Part shown: positions 47,776 to 60,399 of the stretch, in pieces
Position numbering within the stretch: position 1 is the first letter of the stretch
Layout of the letters: every line of letters begins with the position of its first letter
From: Isoetes taiwanensis
Taxonomy: Eukaryota > Streptophyta > Lycopodiopsida > Isoetales > Isoetaceae
Length of the DNA: 64,000 nt
Direction: 5' to 3'
NCBI GenBank assembly: GCA_021234155.1
Contig: JAJEKV010000025.1
Span: 10,043,017 to 10,107,016, forward strand
Program-made: the position numbers and the translations under genes
The notes under the pieces: generated by a model
What the model saw: the letters and a program-made list of their open reading frames with translations, nothing else
Told to the model about the DNA's origin: nothing
Databases searched by the model: none

Positions 47776-48194
47776 TCAATATAAGTGGACTAAGATATTG
47801 TGTTGTGTTGCAGTGTCTGAAGGCCAACATAACTGAAAAGAAAGGGGAATCTAGAACCGGCCCAGCTTTGAGAGCGAGGTATGACGAAGGGACGATCGCT
47901 ATATTGGGTCTGGCAGTTACGAGGTTACCAATAACATTTTTGTAAGTATAAATTTGGTCAGGATTTAGGGTACTCACATTCGATACTAACATCAATTTGG
48001 GTGGTCATGTTGAATAGAGGTCACTGTTTAGAAGAAATAGTAATAAAGGCGAACGTGAAAAGGCCTTTAAACAAGGCAATTGTGTGGTCAGACAATATGC
48101 TTATGCACGTGAAAGGGACGACATATGTAACATTAACTACATAATTATTTGCAACTATTAAACCTAAGTTTTGTGGAAGGAGAGGCCACGGATC

Positions 48195-48380
48195 TAGTAC
48201 GTGGCATGTGTCATTGCCATGCTAGCATCCACGTGGCGCAGATGACTCCGGCTACACTGGCATAACGATAGCCATGTAGTAAGCATCGTTAAAAGACATT
48301 GACTTCGTGATGCTACATTGGCATCCGCGTGGAGAGCACGATGCCGGCTGCACTGGCACACCCGTTGCCACGTGTACATA
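48195..48380 (+). repeat. Imperfect tandem duplication, about 100 bp unit
   Basis: GCTAGCATCCACGTGGCGCA followed by GGCTACACTGGCATAACG (48,220-48,270) recurs as GGCATCCGCGTGGAGAGCA followed by GGCTGCACTGGCACACCC (48,318-48,365). Both units carry CACGTGG/CGCGTGG boxes. Confidence 0.5.
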
Positions 48381-48399
48381 AAGTCATTTAACGATGGTT

Positions 48400-51300
48400 A
48401 AACCGCGTTTAAAAATGCCGCGATTGTGACGAGTATACGATGACTACACAAGGCCCCCAAAAATTAAGTCGCATTCATAATCATGATGGAAACCGGTATA
48501 AGAGTGATTTTAGTACATGTAATTCAAAATGTCAAGAAAACTACATGGCTTTCATAATCACTACTAGTATAATCATAGTTCTTATACTAATTTTATATCT
48601 AACAGTAGTTTCTTAAAATTATTACTAGTTCAGGAGGTGGTTCTTAAGCTTATATTGTTAATATTACAATTTAAGACGATTTTACATATTAGTTATCATC
48701 ATCATATATAGTTTTTTAACTAGTTTTAATCCTCCCAAGTTTTTGAACAACCATGTTTGATTTTGCAAGTGTGCTATGGTTTTTGGCACATGCTTATTTA
48801 CTATGCTTGTAAGCAATCTATTATGTTGGTTTATGTGGTTGTTTTTTTAATATACTTGTTTCAATCCTTAATGTCGCTACTGACTTTGAGCATAGTTTTA
48901 GAACGTTAACTAGTAATTCTGACTATTATATATATAATTTTGTCATGCTTTTAGAGCGTGATCCTTAATTGTAATTCTAAACTTATATTATTTTCATTGA
49001 GTTTTTTTACTGGTTGCATGGTGTCTATGCTTTGTTTCTTGTTTCCTACCATTATATGTAATGTAACAGCTTAAGCAACATTATATCAGTGTCAAGCAGT
49101 CTCCTCGAGCAACTATGTCAAATTCTCTCACTACCAACATGTATCATTTCATTATGATAAGGGGCAAGAGGGAGGCCATTTCATTTGTAGCAGGGCTTGC
49201 TGGCTACCGCCACCGCTAGCAACACAAGGTAAGAAATGAAATTGGATTCAAGCTCGGATTTTGATGGATTCAGACTTTGATTCTGCCCAAACAAAACGGA
49301 TTTAGGCTTTGATTCAAGTTTTGTGCTTCAGTTATGGTGCTTCAGCCAAGTTTTGTGCTTTAGCGATGGTGCATTTTCGGCGAGGTTTTGGAGCTCACCA
49401 TGGCATCTCCAGCTTCTTATGCCTGCCATATCCACCATAGCCACAACATGGGTTCGAAAATCCAGATCTAGCAACCATAGCTACAACAAAGTTTTTTAAG
49501 GTAGGTTGATTTATATTGAAACCATTTATGGTTTCATAGAATAACTTAAAATGTTTTGGAAGACGAAACACTAGTAATTTATACTAAAACCATTATGGTT
49601 TCGATCTAATAAACATGCAAGGCTTCAAGCCATCAAACAATCATGCCTTATGTCATCTAAGCGCATTGAGGACCATATAAATTTAACATATCATTCAAGA
49701 ATGCAGGTTTTCACTCCGATAACATGCTGTAAGAGGTCATTCAAGAATGTTGTACTCATTTGTCATTCTTGAATAGAATGGTCACCACATGGCGACCTCC
49801 CATTGGATTATAAACCAGAATGAATAGCAACTTACCTTGATGTATGGATAGAAAAATATGGTGGTGAATACATGATACCTTCTCCATCCTCATTTCCAAT
49901 CTTATTTTTGAAGTAACTTTAGCAAGCTCGGAATGGTGTTTTGACTTTGCACATGCGTCCAAAGGATCCAATTTACTCTAGGGACAAGCTATTATGACCA
50001 ACAAAACACAGAGGTAATTACTAGTCGACTTTTCGCTACACAAACACCTCGCATGTGTGTTTGACAACTTTTGTCATGCCGGTGTCGATTTTCTTTTATC
50101 CTAGAGGTAGCATAGTTGCTTTCTGAAGAGGGAGTATGAGAAGCAACCATAACGACTCTAGAACTCAAATCTAACTTTGTCAATAGGTCCGAAATGTCGA
50201 GGTTACCCATGGACACACGTTTGCAGCACATGTGGTTTTGAACTCTGAGCTTAAGGTATGTTGTTGCCTTTTTACTTGCCACATTAGGTATTCAGAGATA
50301 AAATATGCAATTAACTATCCTACTCTTCCCCGAAATTTGTAGTCATTAAACATGGCATGTATTTATTTGAATGACCACTTCTTTCCACATTTCAATATAT
50401 AGAATGAATTGGTGACCTCTCATAACAGGTACGTGGTTCACAAAACATGGCTACACATTTGCAACACACCTGAATGGATGAGCATATCATTGATATGCTT
50501 TTACCATACCTCGATCTTAGCAATTGAATCCTCTCCAAATTTAGGAAATAACTTTTACCTTATGCCTTCATTCCCAGCGTTGTGAGTTGTGCTTGCTTTA
50601 GAAGTTGCATCTTGCCCTGGTCACCTCGTTTAATTCTTATTATGCAAGTTGACCCCTATGCGTTTGTTGTGCTTATTTCGTGAAACGGGCTTTCTAGAAT
50701 CCTTCAAGCCCAGAGATCAAGCTGGATATGCAAAGTTAAGTTGGGTTTGGCTCGAAGGTTCGAATCCTCCAAGCCATGTTGTATCCTCCAAGCTCCAGTA
50801 GCCAGACCTTTGGGGATGTCTATGATGAGTCCGTCATGCTCTATTTTTGCGGCTGTCTATGATGAGTTCGGCATGTTTTCTTCCTGTTTATTTCCTTTGC
50901 CTAGACAATGGTTGGATTTGCCATTTTGCACCATTGCAACTTTCCGTGGAGTGAGGGTAGAAAACATTCAATCGGGACTATTGCAATTTGCCGTCATCTT
51001 TCATCTCAAAATCCTGGGGGGGCACAGATTTGGAATGACAAGCAGAATATTTCCTAAATCAGTAGCTCCCATGGCCTCCCACCATAAAATCCGATAATAT
51101 ACATATGGCATAAACTAAACTCACCTAGAGGTGAAAAAAATTCCAATGAAAATGAATTTCTAATGGTAAAATATGGAATTGTCCTAATATTTATGAAAAA
51201 ATTACATGAATCATACATGGGCTTTTCGGTACCGTGTAGTTTTTGGGACTCTAGGGGTATGGCGCCAAAATGGCCGCCTGTTTAAGATGCCGCTCCAACA

Positions 51301-52650
51301 CAGGTATGGCAGAGTCTACTGGATGGCCAAATATCTTTTGAAGCCCTAAGTGCATGCGGCTGCAAAACTATTGGCATTTGCTTATGCTATTTGATATTTC
51401 CATATTTGCAAAAGAATAGACCTATGACTTGCCATGCCGGGATAGGCCTTTTTATCTACTCATAAGATTTCAAGCTTGTTTTTTAGTTGCTGTGATGATA
51501 AAAGAGTTGAGATATGCCTCTCTAATGCTGGATGCGGATGGTACTGATGCATGTCATTTTGTTTTAGGTTGGAGCTGGCCGATTTGCTCTAAGGAGCAGT
51601 TAAAGCTGATAGATTTGCTCTAAGTTGGAGTTTACTAGGATATGAGCAAAGACGAATTTGCTCCAGCAAAGAAATCTGAAAGAAGACCTTGAAATAGTCG
51701 ACTGTACATCATAGGCTGGATACGAGCAAAGACGAATTTGCCCTTACATTTTGATGTTGAGATGCCGTGGCTTGAATGGCAGTGGCTTGAATGTTCTATG
51801 CTATCAGAATAGGAACATCTCTGCCACATGACAATATCAGACTGAGGTGTTTCCATACAGCAAGAATATCTAAATTTATTGTTTTCAATAAGTCCTTGAT
51901 CCTGCTATAGATGCCAAACTGCTGAAGGGATTATTTTTAAGTTGATTAGGCTATGCTCAAAAGGCCGCTCATTATGCTGACAATCTTCCTATTATGTAGT
52001 TGGGGAGAGGAAATTTTGGAATGCTGCATATACACCAGTGCTAAAGATCAAAGGCAAACTGTAGAAATATGGAGTGACATCAATCAGGTTAGATAGTGCA
52101 TGGTTGAAATACTTTAATGTAAGTAATTAGCTTATTATAAGCCAGATACAAATCGTTGTATGACCTTGCAAGGTTTCCACTGGCTGATTTATTGGGACTT
52201 GCTTTTGACCAAAATTAGCTGGCCATTTTAATGTTGCGTGGCAATATTCGATTATGGCAGTACTAGTTGCGACAAACTTTTTGTTTGTTTCCATATATGG
52301 ATAGAGCTTGCTTTGCATAACCAAGAACTTGTGTACAATGCCTTTGGGTCTAGATTCTGATTATCTTATCTCTGGGCTTGTGTACAATTGCCTTAGGTCT
52401 AGATTATGATTTTTCTATCTCTGGTTAATATGTTGGCAAAATCTCGGATATTTATACATAGAAATATTTTCTGCTTGTATCCATCTTACATAATAAAGCC
52501 AAAAGTTTGAAGTCAACTTTCATTTTGGACCGTTGGATCATGTGAATGCTTAGTTTTTAAAGCCCACAAAGGTGTCATTTTTTGTAAAGATTTCTTATGC
52601 TATCTTTGTTGATGTTTTGTGCACGTTTTGTATGCTATTCTGTTGATGTC
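48400..52650. other. Long gene-poor AT-rich region
   Basis: Only short chance frames occur; the longest, 50,741-51,097, lacks any domain signature. Small local duplications are present: a GAGCAAAGACGAATTTGC copy pair (51,643 and 51,723) and a GTGTACAAT..TCTAGATT..TCTCTGG pair (52,331 and 52,380). Confidence 0.5.
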
Positions 52651-52653
52651 AAA

Positions 52654-52811
52654 TGTAACGTTCCTAACCGACATGCCCTTAACCAACTGGGCAAAACCGT
52701 CTAGACGTTTATGAGTAGTCACTTCTACCCATTTATGCCGGTGTCTCGGGAACGCCCCACAGGCACATTCAAGGTTCGAATACTCGAGCGGTCTACCATG
52801 GGCCCGTTACA
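52654..52811 (-). mobile_element. Solo LTR of the same TRIM family
   Basis: 158 bases beginning TGTAACGTTCC and ending CCGTTACA on the plus strand. It shares GGGCAAAACCGTCTAGACG and CTCGAGCG with the LTR at 46,672-46,802, in the same orientation. No internal region or primer-binding site follows. The flanks TCAAA/TCCAA (52,649-52,653 and 52,812-52,816) match at four of five bases, which may be an aged target duplication. Confidence 0.75.
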
Positions 52812-53304
52812 TCCAAGATGGAAGAATAGTCGCCTCTAACCTGTTTGTTTCAATGCAAGATGCCTCCAACAATGCGAAGCTTATTTATCTACAAGTTTTT
52901 ATTGTTGTTTGTGTAAGAGAAGTCTTACCGCATTTCCATCACAAAGTGCAGCAAACCTATGGCCACATGGATTTGTAGAACAGTTGGTTTATTTTTTGCA
53001 TTTTTTTCCTCGGCTAGACTTGGACCAATTTCTGCTGCATTTGGGTCGTTAATGGGCTAAGATGCCATCCCATGTGCGATCTGTGACACTGCATCGGTTA
53101 TTACATGCCTTCAAGGCCCTGTCAGGTATATGCCATTGACTTTTCTGTTTATCAGAGGCAATGTTCACATATGGATATAATATGACGTGCATGCTTGAAT
53201 AAGAAATTTATGTGTTTCTATATATGTTTGGGATCTTGTTGCGAATAGTTTTCTTAAGAAGAATTTTGTTGTCGAAGACCTTTATGCCTTAGTTTTGTTT
53301 GCAG

Positions 53305-54290
53305 GATATTGAAGAAGCCAAGGAATGGAGCCAGAGCGTGGAACTGGTCTTTATATGCTAGGAGTAAAAGTGCTATGCAGAATGTTGCTATTGTTTTGTC
53401 AAAGGTAAGCTTCATCTGAGTTGCCACTTTCTGCCGTCTCTTTTTTTAATTTGAATGCAAGTTGAAGCTTATTGTAACTAATTATTTTAATTGTAATGCA
53501 GTTTATTTCGATCTGGCAGAGTCCAAGATGATGAATATGGTCACATATTTTAAAAACAAATGAACAAAACCCCATTAATTATTCTACATTATGTTAAATC
53601 AGGATATCTATAATGTTCTATGGATGGTTGAGTCTGCTAGTGTTAAACATGAAAGCTAGTTCAGTCTCTGTTAGACTTAGTTTAAGATTCACTACTTAAT
53701 GTTAGATTGCACACTATTGTTCAATGTTGCTCAGCCACTACTTGGAAGCTGATATTGACCTTTGCTATAATTCAGAATTTGTTTGCAATCTTTGCAAACA
53801 GATACTAAGCCTGCCAATGACCACTCCGTGTGGGCATAATTTCTGCAATGCATGCATGGATGTGGCTGCACTAGATTTGGCCTGGATGCGCATGCCTGGA
53901 TCTGGTGTCACCGAATTTTGTGTTAATGGCCACATTCAGAAAGTTGTAAAAGCTTGTCCTTAGGCATAGCTGATTTTCTTATCAATCCTCAGGTTTGTTA
54001 AACTTTATTGGTTGTATGTACTAATTATGGATTGTTGTATAGGTTAACATGCAGCTGGAAGAAGTTATACAATCACTGATGCAGCAAATAGAAGCCCAAA
54101 AGGGAATCCAGATGGTGCGATGGCAGATGATAACGCAAGTGGAGGAAATGAAAGCAGTTCAAACAAGGAGAACGAATATTTTGATAGGAACAAAGTTATA
54201 AAGGACACGCTTCAACTCAGACCTTTGCTATTCAATAAACTGACACGTTACTCCATGGGGAAGAAATTAAAGCTGTTCCAATCTCAGTAG
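53305..54290 (+). pseudogene. ORTHRUS/VIM-type RING E3 gene, 3'-terminal remnant
   Basis: VIM proteins are plant E3 ligases that bind methylated DNA (PHD-RING-SRA-RING) and help maintain CG methylation. Only the C-terminal part is here. Exon a (53,305-53,404) reads GARAWNWSLYARSKSAMQNV then AIVLSK to a GTAAGC donor, after a frameshift at its start. Exon b (53,735-53,993) carries the second RING, EFVCNLCKQILSLPMTTPCG then HNFCNACMD, followed by VVKACP and, one frame over, IADFLINPQ to a GTTTGT donor. Exon c (54,043-54,290) is VNMQLEEVIQSLMQQIEAQKG, then in another frame NESSSNKENEYFDRNK to a stop. Splice sites remain but at least three frameshifts and an altered distal RING are seen. No PHD, first RING or SRA domain is found upstream in this window. 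Confidence 0.75.
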
Positions 54291-54299
54291 CCAGAGCTG

Positions 54300-57140
54300 G
54301 GAAAGAAAGTCAGGCAGTGTAATCTAATTTGGTATATTGCAGGATTTATATGCTGCATAACTAACAATTTTTAACGAAGTATTCATTTTAAAATGCAGGA
54401 TGGCGCCCCTGAATGTCAGAGAACCTAGGAAAATAAATGGGTCACTAGATCTGGCAGCTAGATTAGAAATCATGGAAATTCAGTTGCAAAAGCTTAGGAT
54501 AGAATAAAAAGATCCAAGATCTAGCGTTCATCCAGAAAAAATTGACAAATCAAGTTTACCTTTTTTTCAGCTGGAAAGAGGTGCTGGCCAGATATTCTTG
54601 ATATTATTGTACTCTTTTGATAGCAAACTTCAATGGAAAAAGATTTGGACCATCTTTCTCTTCTATAATCTTTACTTTTGTAATCCCTCTCATAAATAAA
54701 AATACCGATAGTAAGCAAACTCCGATTTTGAAAAGAAATGTTCAATGCACAACATGCTGAAATATACCAATTAATCACTGTTGTGTGATTTATCTTGACT
54801 ATTTGTGCATGATGTGCTTAAATTGGTTAAATGTGTGCAAAAATGGAGAACATTATGGGTGTAATGTGGAGAAAATATAAAAAATGTGCAAATGCATTTA
54901 TGATGTATAGAAGTTTGAACTTATGGACTTGAAGGTGTATAAAAGTCCCTTTTAATGGTTGAATATTTAATAAGTGGCATGATCTCAAAGGGCACGTGGT
55001 TATTGAAGATCTAATGGTGAAGATTGCTTAAAGATGAATGGTCAAGATTTGTTGTGTAAGTTTAAGAGGAGGGGCACGTCTCCTCATTTTCTCTCTCTCA
55101 CTCTTGCTCTTTGAGAAGATTATCCATTTTGTATAGAGTGTTCCATGGAAGAAATAAATAATGAAGAGGAGGATGAACCTCCAGATTATCTAGATTATGA
55201 TTTGGTTGTGCAATTGAGGTGTCTTTGACCTCTCGTTCCATTCTTCATCCGCAATTTGTGTTTAATCTATTTGCTGGTAGAGTGTGGCGCAGCCTGATGC
55301 ACATATTTTGCATTCTGCTCAGCTTGGGGTTTGGTTCATTATGTTGGATTACAATCACTAGATATGACAATATGGAATCAAGTGGAAAAAATCATGCGCC
55401 AACCCTCAAAGTTTACCGTGTTAATATACTAAGGTAGAATATTATGGTCTTTTATCGTATCATCAAACTTGCCACATGAAGCATAGTTAGATATCAATAC
55501 TAAAATTATTACTAAAATTATGTATGTTTACAACCTTCTATAATCGTATTAAACTTGCCACATGAAGCATAGTTAGATATCAATACTAAAATTATGTATG
55601 CTTAGAACCTTCTATAATCGTATTGATATCATGAAAACAAAAGCACACTAGTTTTTCACATTCAAAATTAGATATATTTACGATATTCTTTAATTGTATT
55701 GGTACCATGGAAGAAAGAACATACTAGTATATCTAAACCAAACATAGTCTTATTGATAATTAAGCACAACAAAATATCATAATAACTAGGCACTTAAAGT
55801 TACGAAGATGATTAATCATTGTACAATATCTTACCAATTACGAACGCAAAATTCCAATGTCAATAAACAAAGGATAATAGATGTGATCAAATACTATTCC
55901 GATAAACTTGATACAATAAGTAGTAGCACACATCATACATTTAAGTTGTCATAAAAACTAACTATAAATTGTCGTCTTTAAATACCATGTGAAGAAACAA
56001 TATTTGTTTGTCACGTTGTGAAATTGCATTAATGAACTATATTGTATAACTCAATATGGTTTGTAAACTTTTTGGCCCACATACCGATATTGATTTTAAG
56101 AGTTGGTTTTCATTAAGTAATCATTAGAAAAAAATCATACTGATGAAATGAAAACTGGTGTAGCATTCCCAGTTTCCTAATGACCCACTCCTGACTACCA
56201 CTGGTTGCATGACCCGACCGACAAACTGGGAATGTTGTCTCAGTTTTATTTCCTCTATATATACACCCATGAGCAACATCTCAAGACAACCAACGTAGTA
56301 TCAATGCTTGCCCTAAGAGTGTTTGTCATTGTATTTTTTTCCCCCATGGGTGAAACATGTAAAGAAGGGGTAAAATTAAACTAAATGCTTCAAACAATGT
56401 CACTAAGAAAGAAGGACGTGTGAGAAGCCAATGGATACAAGAACCATGCCATCCATATAAGAAGACGACGCAATTTTACTTTCAATAAGGAAATTCTAAT
56501 GCAATGCTCTTAAATTCAATTCAAACAGGAAAGAGATAAAGTACAGAATTTTCTTTTTGATGTCATTCATTCAAGTACATTATGTATAATGTCAAAAACT
56601 TTTACACAAGTGTGGCTCTTACAAAGTGACAAACCTAAATATAGTTGACCAAACATGTGACCTCCACTACATACTCGTTACTAGTTATGGGAAATTTTAT
56701 AATTGAAACCTCTCGTCTATTCTCTCCATTTTAACTAATTTGACATTTAGGAAAACAAAATTCATATTTTTTGGCCTACAAGAACAAATTAAATTCACTA
56801 GGCTAAGACCTTAATGGTCCCCTATGAGATGAATGGAATTCTCACGTGGAGTGATGTATTAAAAATAATTATTATTGAATAGAAAAAGGAAGATAATCTC
56901 AAGATGAATGGTGGTATTCACATCTTTGCATGTACAATAGTGAGCCACAACTAGCTCATCACAGTATATAGAAAGTCAATAACATTGGAGAAAGAAATAA
57001 TACTTCTCCAAGAGTCCCCTTAAGCAAAACTTAAGCAAAAGGGAAAAATCCTGTACAAATAAAAATCTTAACATGTCCGAACAGAACAATAGGCTAACAT
57101 GTCTGAAACATTAACTTTTTCTTTGGATCAAAGAACCCAT
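54300..57140. other. Gene-poor AT-rich region with one tandem duplication
   Basis: An 86-base unit (AAACTTGCCACATGAAGC...) occurs at 55,465 and again at 55,551. A short frame at 55,219-55,437 has no recognisable domain. Nothing else is seen. Confidence 0.5.
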
Positions 57141-57220
57141 GTCAGCAAACTTTTGCAAGCAGAGGAAATTTGTCATTTACAATGGGAATAGCTTGCCATT
57201 CGCCATTTAATCTTTGGAGT

Positions 57221-57631
57221 TTAAGGACCACATGGGGCACAGCTGACTCTTGATTTTGTTCTTGACGTTGACGCTTGTTCCTGCAAATTCGTTTGCAGCC
57301 CACTGATTTGGTTTGCTTCAACACCCAGGGATGGGATAAAAATGCCGCTGAAGCGATATTCTTTTTCTCGGATTAGGTCAGCAAACATGGCGAGAACAAG
57401 ATCTTTTGCTTCGGATGATATAAGAACAGGGAAATTCAAATGGGAAACTGTGAGATCCTCCCCATTAAACGGAAGTCCGTATATCTCAAGCGGGATCTGG
57501 TTAATGTGGCCAGATTTCCCGTTATCAACCACTACATTGCCATGCCCGCCATCCATCCGATTGATGGCCATGGGGTTTTGGCGCATTAACCCATTCATGG
57601 GGCGAGGATGCCATGCGAGAGAAGCGACCAT
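57221..57631 (-). CDS. Unknown reading frame, possible exon
   Basis: Open frame with a coding-like composition: GGHGNVVVDNGKSGHINQIP, LEIYGLPFNGEDLTVSHLNF, SSEAKDLVLAMFADLIREKE and YRFSGIFIPSLG. No family is recognised. The opposite-strand frame (57,342-57,944) looks like its shadow. The GHIN codons of this frame are, on the other strand, the TTAATGTGGCC core of the nearby minisatellite. Confidence 0.35.
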   Translation of the reverse strand: MVASLAWHPRPMNGLMRQNPMAINRMDGGHGNVVVDNGKSGHINQIPLEIYGLPFNGEDLTVSHLNFPVLISSEAKDLVLAMFADLIREKEYRFSGIFIPSLGVEANQISGLQTNLQEQASTSRTKSRVSCAPCGP

Positions 57632-57979
57632 GCGGGATATCCCATGCTACTTGCCATGCCATGCCAAATCCGCGTCGCGCAACCGCCAACCGCATACTGC
57701 GAAGTCCCTTGAACAGAATCATTTACGTCCCCCGGTCATATCATCGCCGTCGTCCTTCAACTTCAACGGCCCGCCCCGCGACGTTTGCCATACAAAGCGA
57801 ACTAGACGATTTTATTTCACTTCCATTTCAGGTAATGTCACATGGTCACCCATGGTTAATGTGGCCATCAATCGAGGGATCAATGTGGCCATAGATTTTC
57901 AAAATGTCCACCACAACGGTCACTACAGCGGTCATGGGTTTTAGGGTATATATGGGATGTCGTGGGTTAGGGTTTAAGG

Positions 57980-58640
57980 CAATTCATTGGGTTTCAATTC
58001 GGGTTGAGATCAAGCAATCGAAGAAACATGGTGAGGACCGAGCAACGACTTGGCGAAAGTGCGGTGTCCCCAATGTTCACACTATTGAAGATGTCGTGGT
58101 TCACTTGAATTGGCCAGGGAGGACGTTGGAACAATTCTTGCAGAGAAGAATAATGGTATCCACACATTTACAAGTGAGCATCCGCTTTTTTTCCTTCATA
58201 TGAATTGTTTATTTGTGGTTGTGATTTGATTGTAGCTACACGTTTTATTTATCTGAGAGAGTGGAGAAAGGTGAGATCAACTTGAACCAGCCCGGCATTA
58301 CATAGATGACAATGATAGGCCCGACGGAGGGAGCAATGATAGCCGAGTTGAAAATGCGCATTATCAAGCCAAGGCATTGAAGAAATTGGCGGCTTTGGAC
58401 TTCCCTGTGGCGAGGGCAACACTCAAGCCCCCTTTTTGTTAAACCGTATGAGACACGCAAGTTGGAGAAGAAGCGTCTCATCGAAGATGTGTGCTGCAGG
58501 GTTTGATGCAAGTCTTTGCGAAGTCCTCGACCACATGTTGTGGTGGGAGTCCATATCGTGCCCCGGGGTTACCGTCGAGGCGTGCGGTGTGCAGAGGCCA
58601 TGCGGGGATCGAAGTTGTTTTGGATTGAATTACCATTAGC
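57980..58640 (+). pseudogene. Decayed coding remnant, unknown family
   Basis: Plus-strand pieces in changing frames: RVEIKQSKKHGEDRATTWRK then HTIEDVVVHLNWPGRTLEQF (58,003-58,140), LKKLAALDFPVARATLKPPF (58,373-58,435), KPYETRKLEKKRLIEDV (58,443-58,490) and SPRPHVVVGVHIVPRGYRRG (58,520-58,580). The composition is that of a real protein, but I do not recognise it. Confidence 0.35.
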
Positions 58641-58724
58641 CTTGTATTACCTTTGAAATATATTATATCATACTATTGAACTCTATTATTGTTGTAATTG
58701 TATGTTGACTAAACTCTGATGGCC

Positions 58725-60210
58725 ATTAACCAAAATGGGTTAAGGTGGCCATGGGTTAATGTGGCCATGGGTTAATGTGGCCATAGATTAATGTGGCAAT
58801 AGGTTAGTGTGGTCATGTGCCAACCATTGAATACCACACTTTATACCATGGTAGCACACTTTAAAGGAAAAGCCACTAACACTTAGGGTTAATGTGGCCA
58901 TGGGCTAAAGTGGTCACATTAACCATTATCGTTTAATGTGGCCATGGTTAATGTAGCCATGACTTAAGGTGGCCACATTAACCACTATGGTTTAATGTGG
59001 CCATGGGTTAATGTGGCCATGGTTTAATGTAGCCATGTTTAAGCGCCACATTAACCATTGGCCACATTAAGCCATGGCCACATTAACCCATGGTGGTTAA
59101 TGTGGCCAAAGGGTTAATGTGGGCAATGGGTTAATGTGGCCAATGGGTTAATGTGGACACTGTGTTAATGTGGCCATGTGGCAATAGGTTAGTGTGGTCA
59201 TGTGCCAACCATTGAATACCACACTTTATACCATGGTAGCACACTTTAAAGGAAAAGCCACTAACACTTAGGGTTAATGTGGCCATGGGCTAAAGTGGTC
59301 ACATTAACCATTATCGTTTAATGTGGCCATGGTTAATGTAGCCATGACTTAAGGTGGCCACATTAACCACTATGGTTTAATGTGGCCATGGGTTAATGTG
59401 GCCATGGTTTAATGTAGCCATGGCCTAAACTGGCCACATTAACCATTGGCCACATTAAGCCATGGCCACATTAACCCATGGTGGTTAATGTGGCCAAAGG
59501 GTTAATGTGGGCAATGGGTTAATATGGGCAATGGGTTAATGTGGCCAATGGATTAATGTGGCCAATGGGTTAATGTGGACACTGTGTTAATGTGGCCATG
59601 TGGCCATGGGTTTATGTGGCCATAGGTTAATGTGGCCATGGGTTAATGTAGCCTTGGGTTAATGTGGCCATAGGGTTAATGTGGCCATAGGGTTAATGTG
59701 GACACTGTGTTAATGTGGCCATGTGGCCATGGGTTTATGTGGCCATAGGTTAATGTGGCCATGGGTTAATGTAGCCTTGGGTTAATGTGGCCATAGGGTT
59801 AATGTGGCCAAAGGCTGCATTGGGGTTAATGTGGCCATTGGGTCATAGGGTCATGGGTTAATGTGGCCCTAGGGTTAATGTGGCCATATGGTTAATGTGG
59901 CCATAGATCATAGGGTCATGGGTTAATGTGTTCATAGGGTTAATGTGGCCATAGGGTTAATGTGGCCCGGGGGTTAATGTGGCCATAGGGTTAATGTGGC
60001 CCTAGGGGCCATAGGGTTAATGTGGCCAAAGGCTCATTGGGGTTAATGTGGCCATAGGGTCATAGGGTCATGGGTTAATGTGGCCCTAGGGTTAATGTGG
60101 CCATATGGTTAATGTGGCCATAGATCATAGGGTCATGGGTTAATGTGGCCATAGGGTTAATGTGGCCCTAGGGTTAATGTGGCCATAGGGTTAATGTGGT
60201 CATAGGTTGC
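58725..60210 (+). repeat. Minisatellite array 1, 16-17 bp unit GGGTTAATGTGGCCAT
   Basis: About 1.5 kb of tandem units with core TTAATGTGGCC, separated by ATGGG, ATAGGG, AATGGG, AAAGG and similar. Some units are inverted (GGCCACATTAACC, e.g. 58,960-58,985 and 59,045-59,095). A larger block of about 385 bases, starting AGGTTAGTGTGGTCATG and containing a non-repeat CCAACCATTGAATACC piece, occurs at 58,801 and again at 59,186. A further higher-order repetition is seen at about 59,590-59,800 and 59,810-60,190. Unit length is not a multiple of three and no frame is open. Confidence 0.95.
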
Positions 60211-60399
60211 ACTTAAAATCTTCGACAATGCATCCACGAAAATCATGGGTTAATATGCTCCTATAAGCCATGATTAATCCCCCAATATGTGGCAATCATT
60301 CTTTCGGGGTGGCTTAAACTGCTGTGCCAATCAATTCCTATGTCCAAACCATTAGGCTCAAATCTGGTAGGCCAAAAATTGGGGAAAAGGAAGAACTCG

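Noticed and set aside
50752-50775. tRNA box B-like GGTTCGAATCC
   Set aside because: No matching box A or foldable tRNA upstream.
50741-51097. 118-codon open frame
   Set aside because: No domain, no splice context and biased composition; probably chance.
52649-52816. Exact target-site duplication around the solo LTR
   Set aside because: The flanks TCAAA and TCCAA match at only four of five bases; suggestive, not proven.
57342-57944. 200-codon plus-strand frame
   Set aside because: It is antisense to a minus-strand frame with better composition, and is rich in Pro/His/Arg as shadows often are.
59640-60200. Telomere-like GGGTTA repeats
   Set aside because: GGGTTA occurs only as part of the 16-17 base unit; there is no run of plant TTTAGGG or of TTAGGG.
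58725-60210. CRISPR-like array
   Set aside because: Units are 16-17 bases with no unique spacers, they vary in sequence and orientation, and the genome is plant nuclear. It is a minisatellite.
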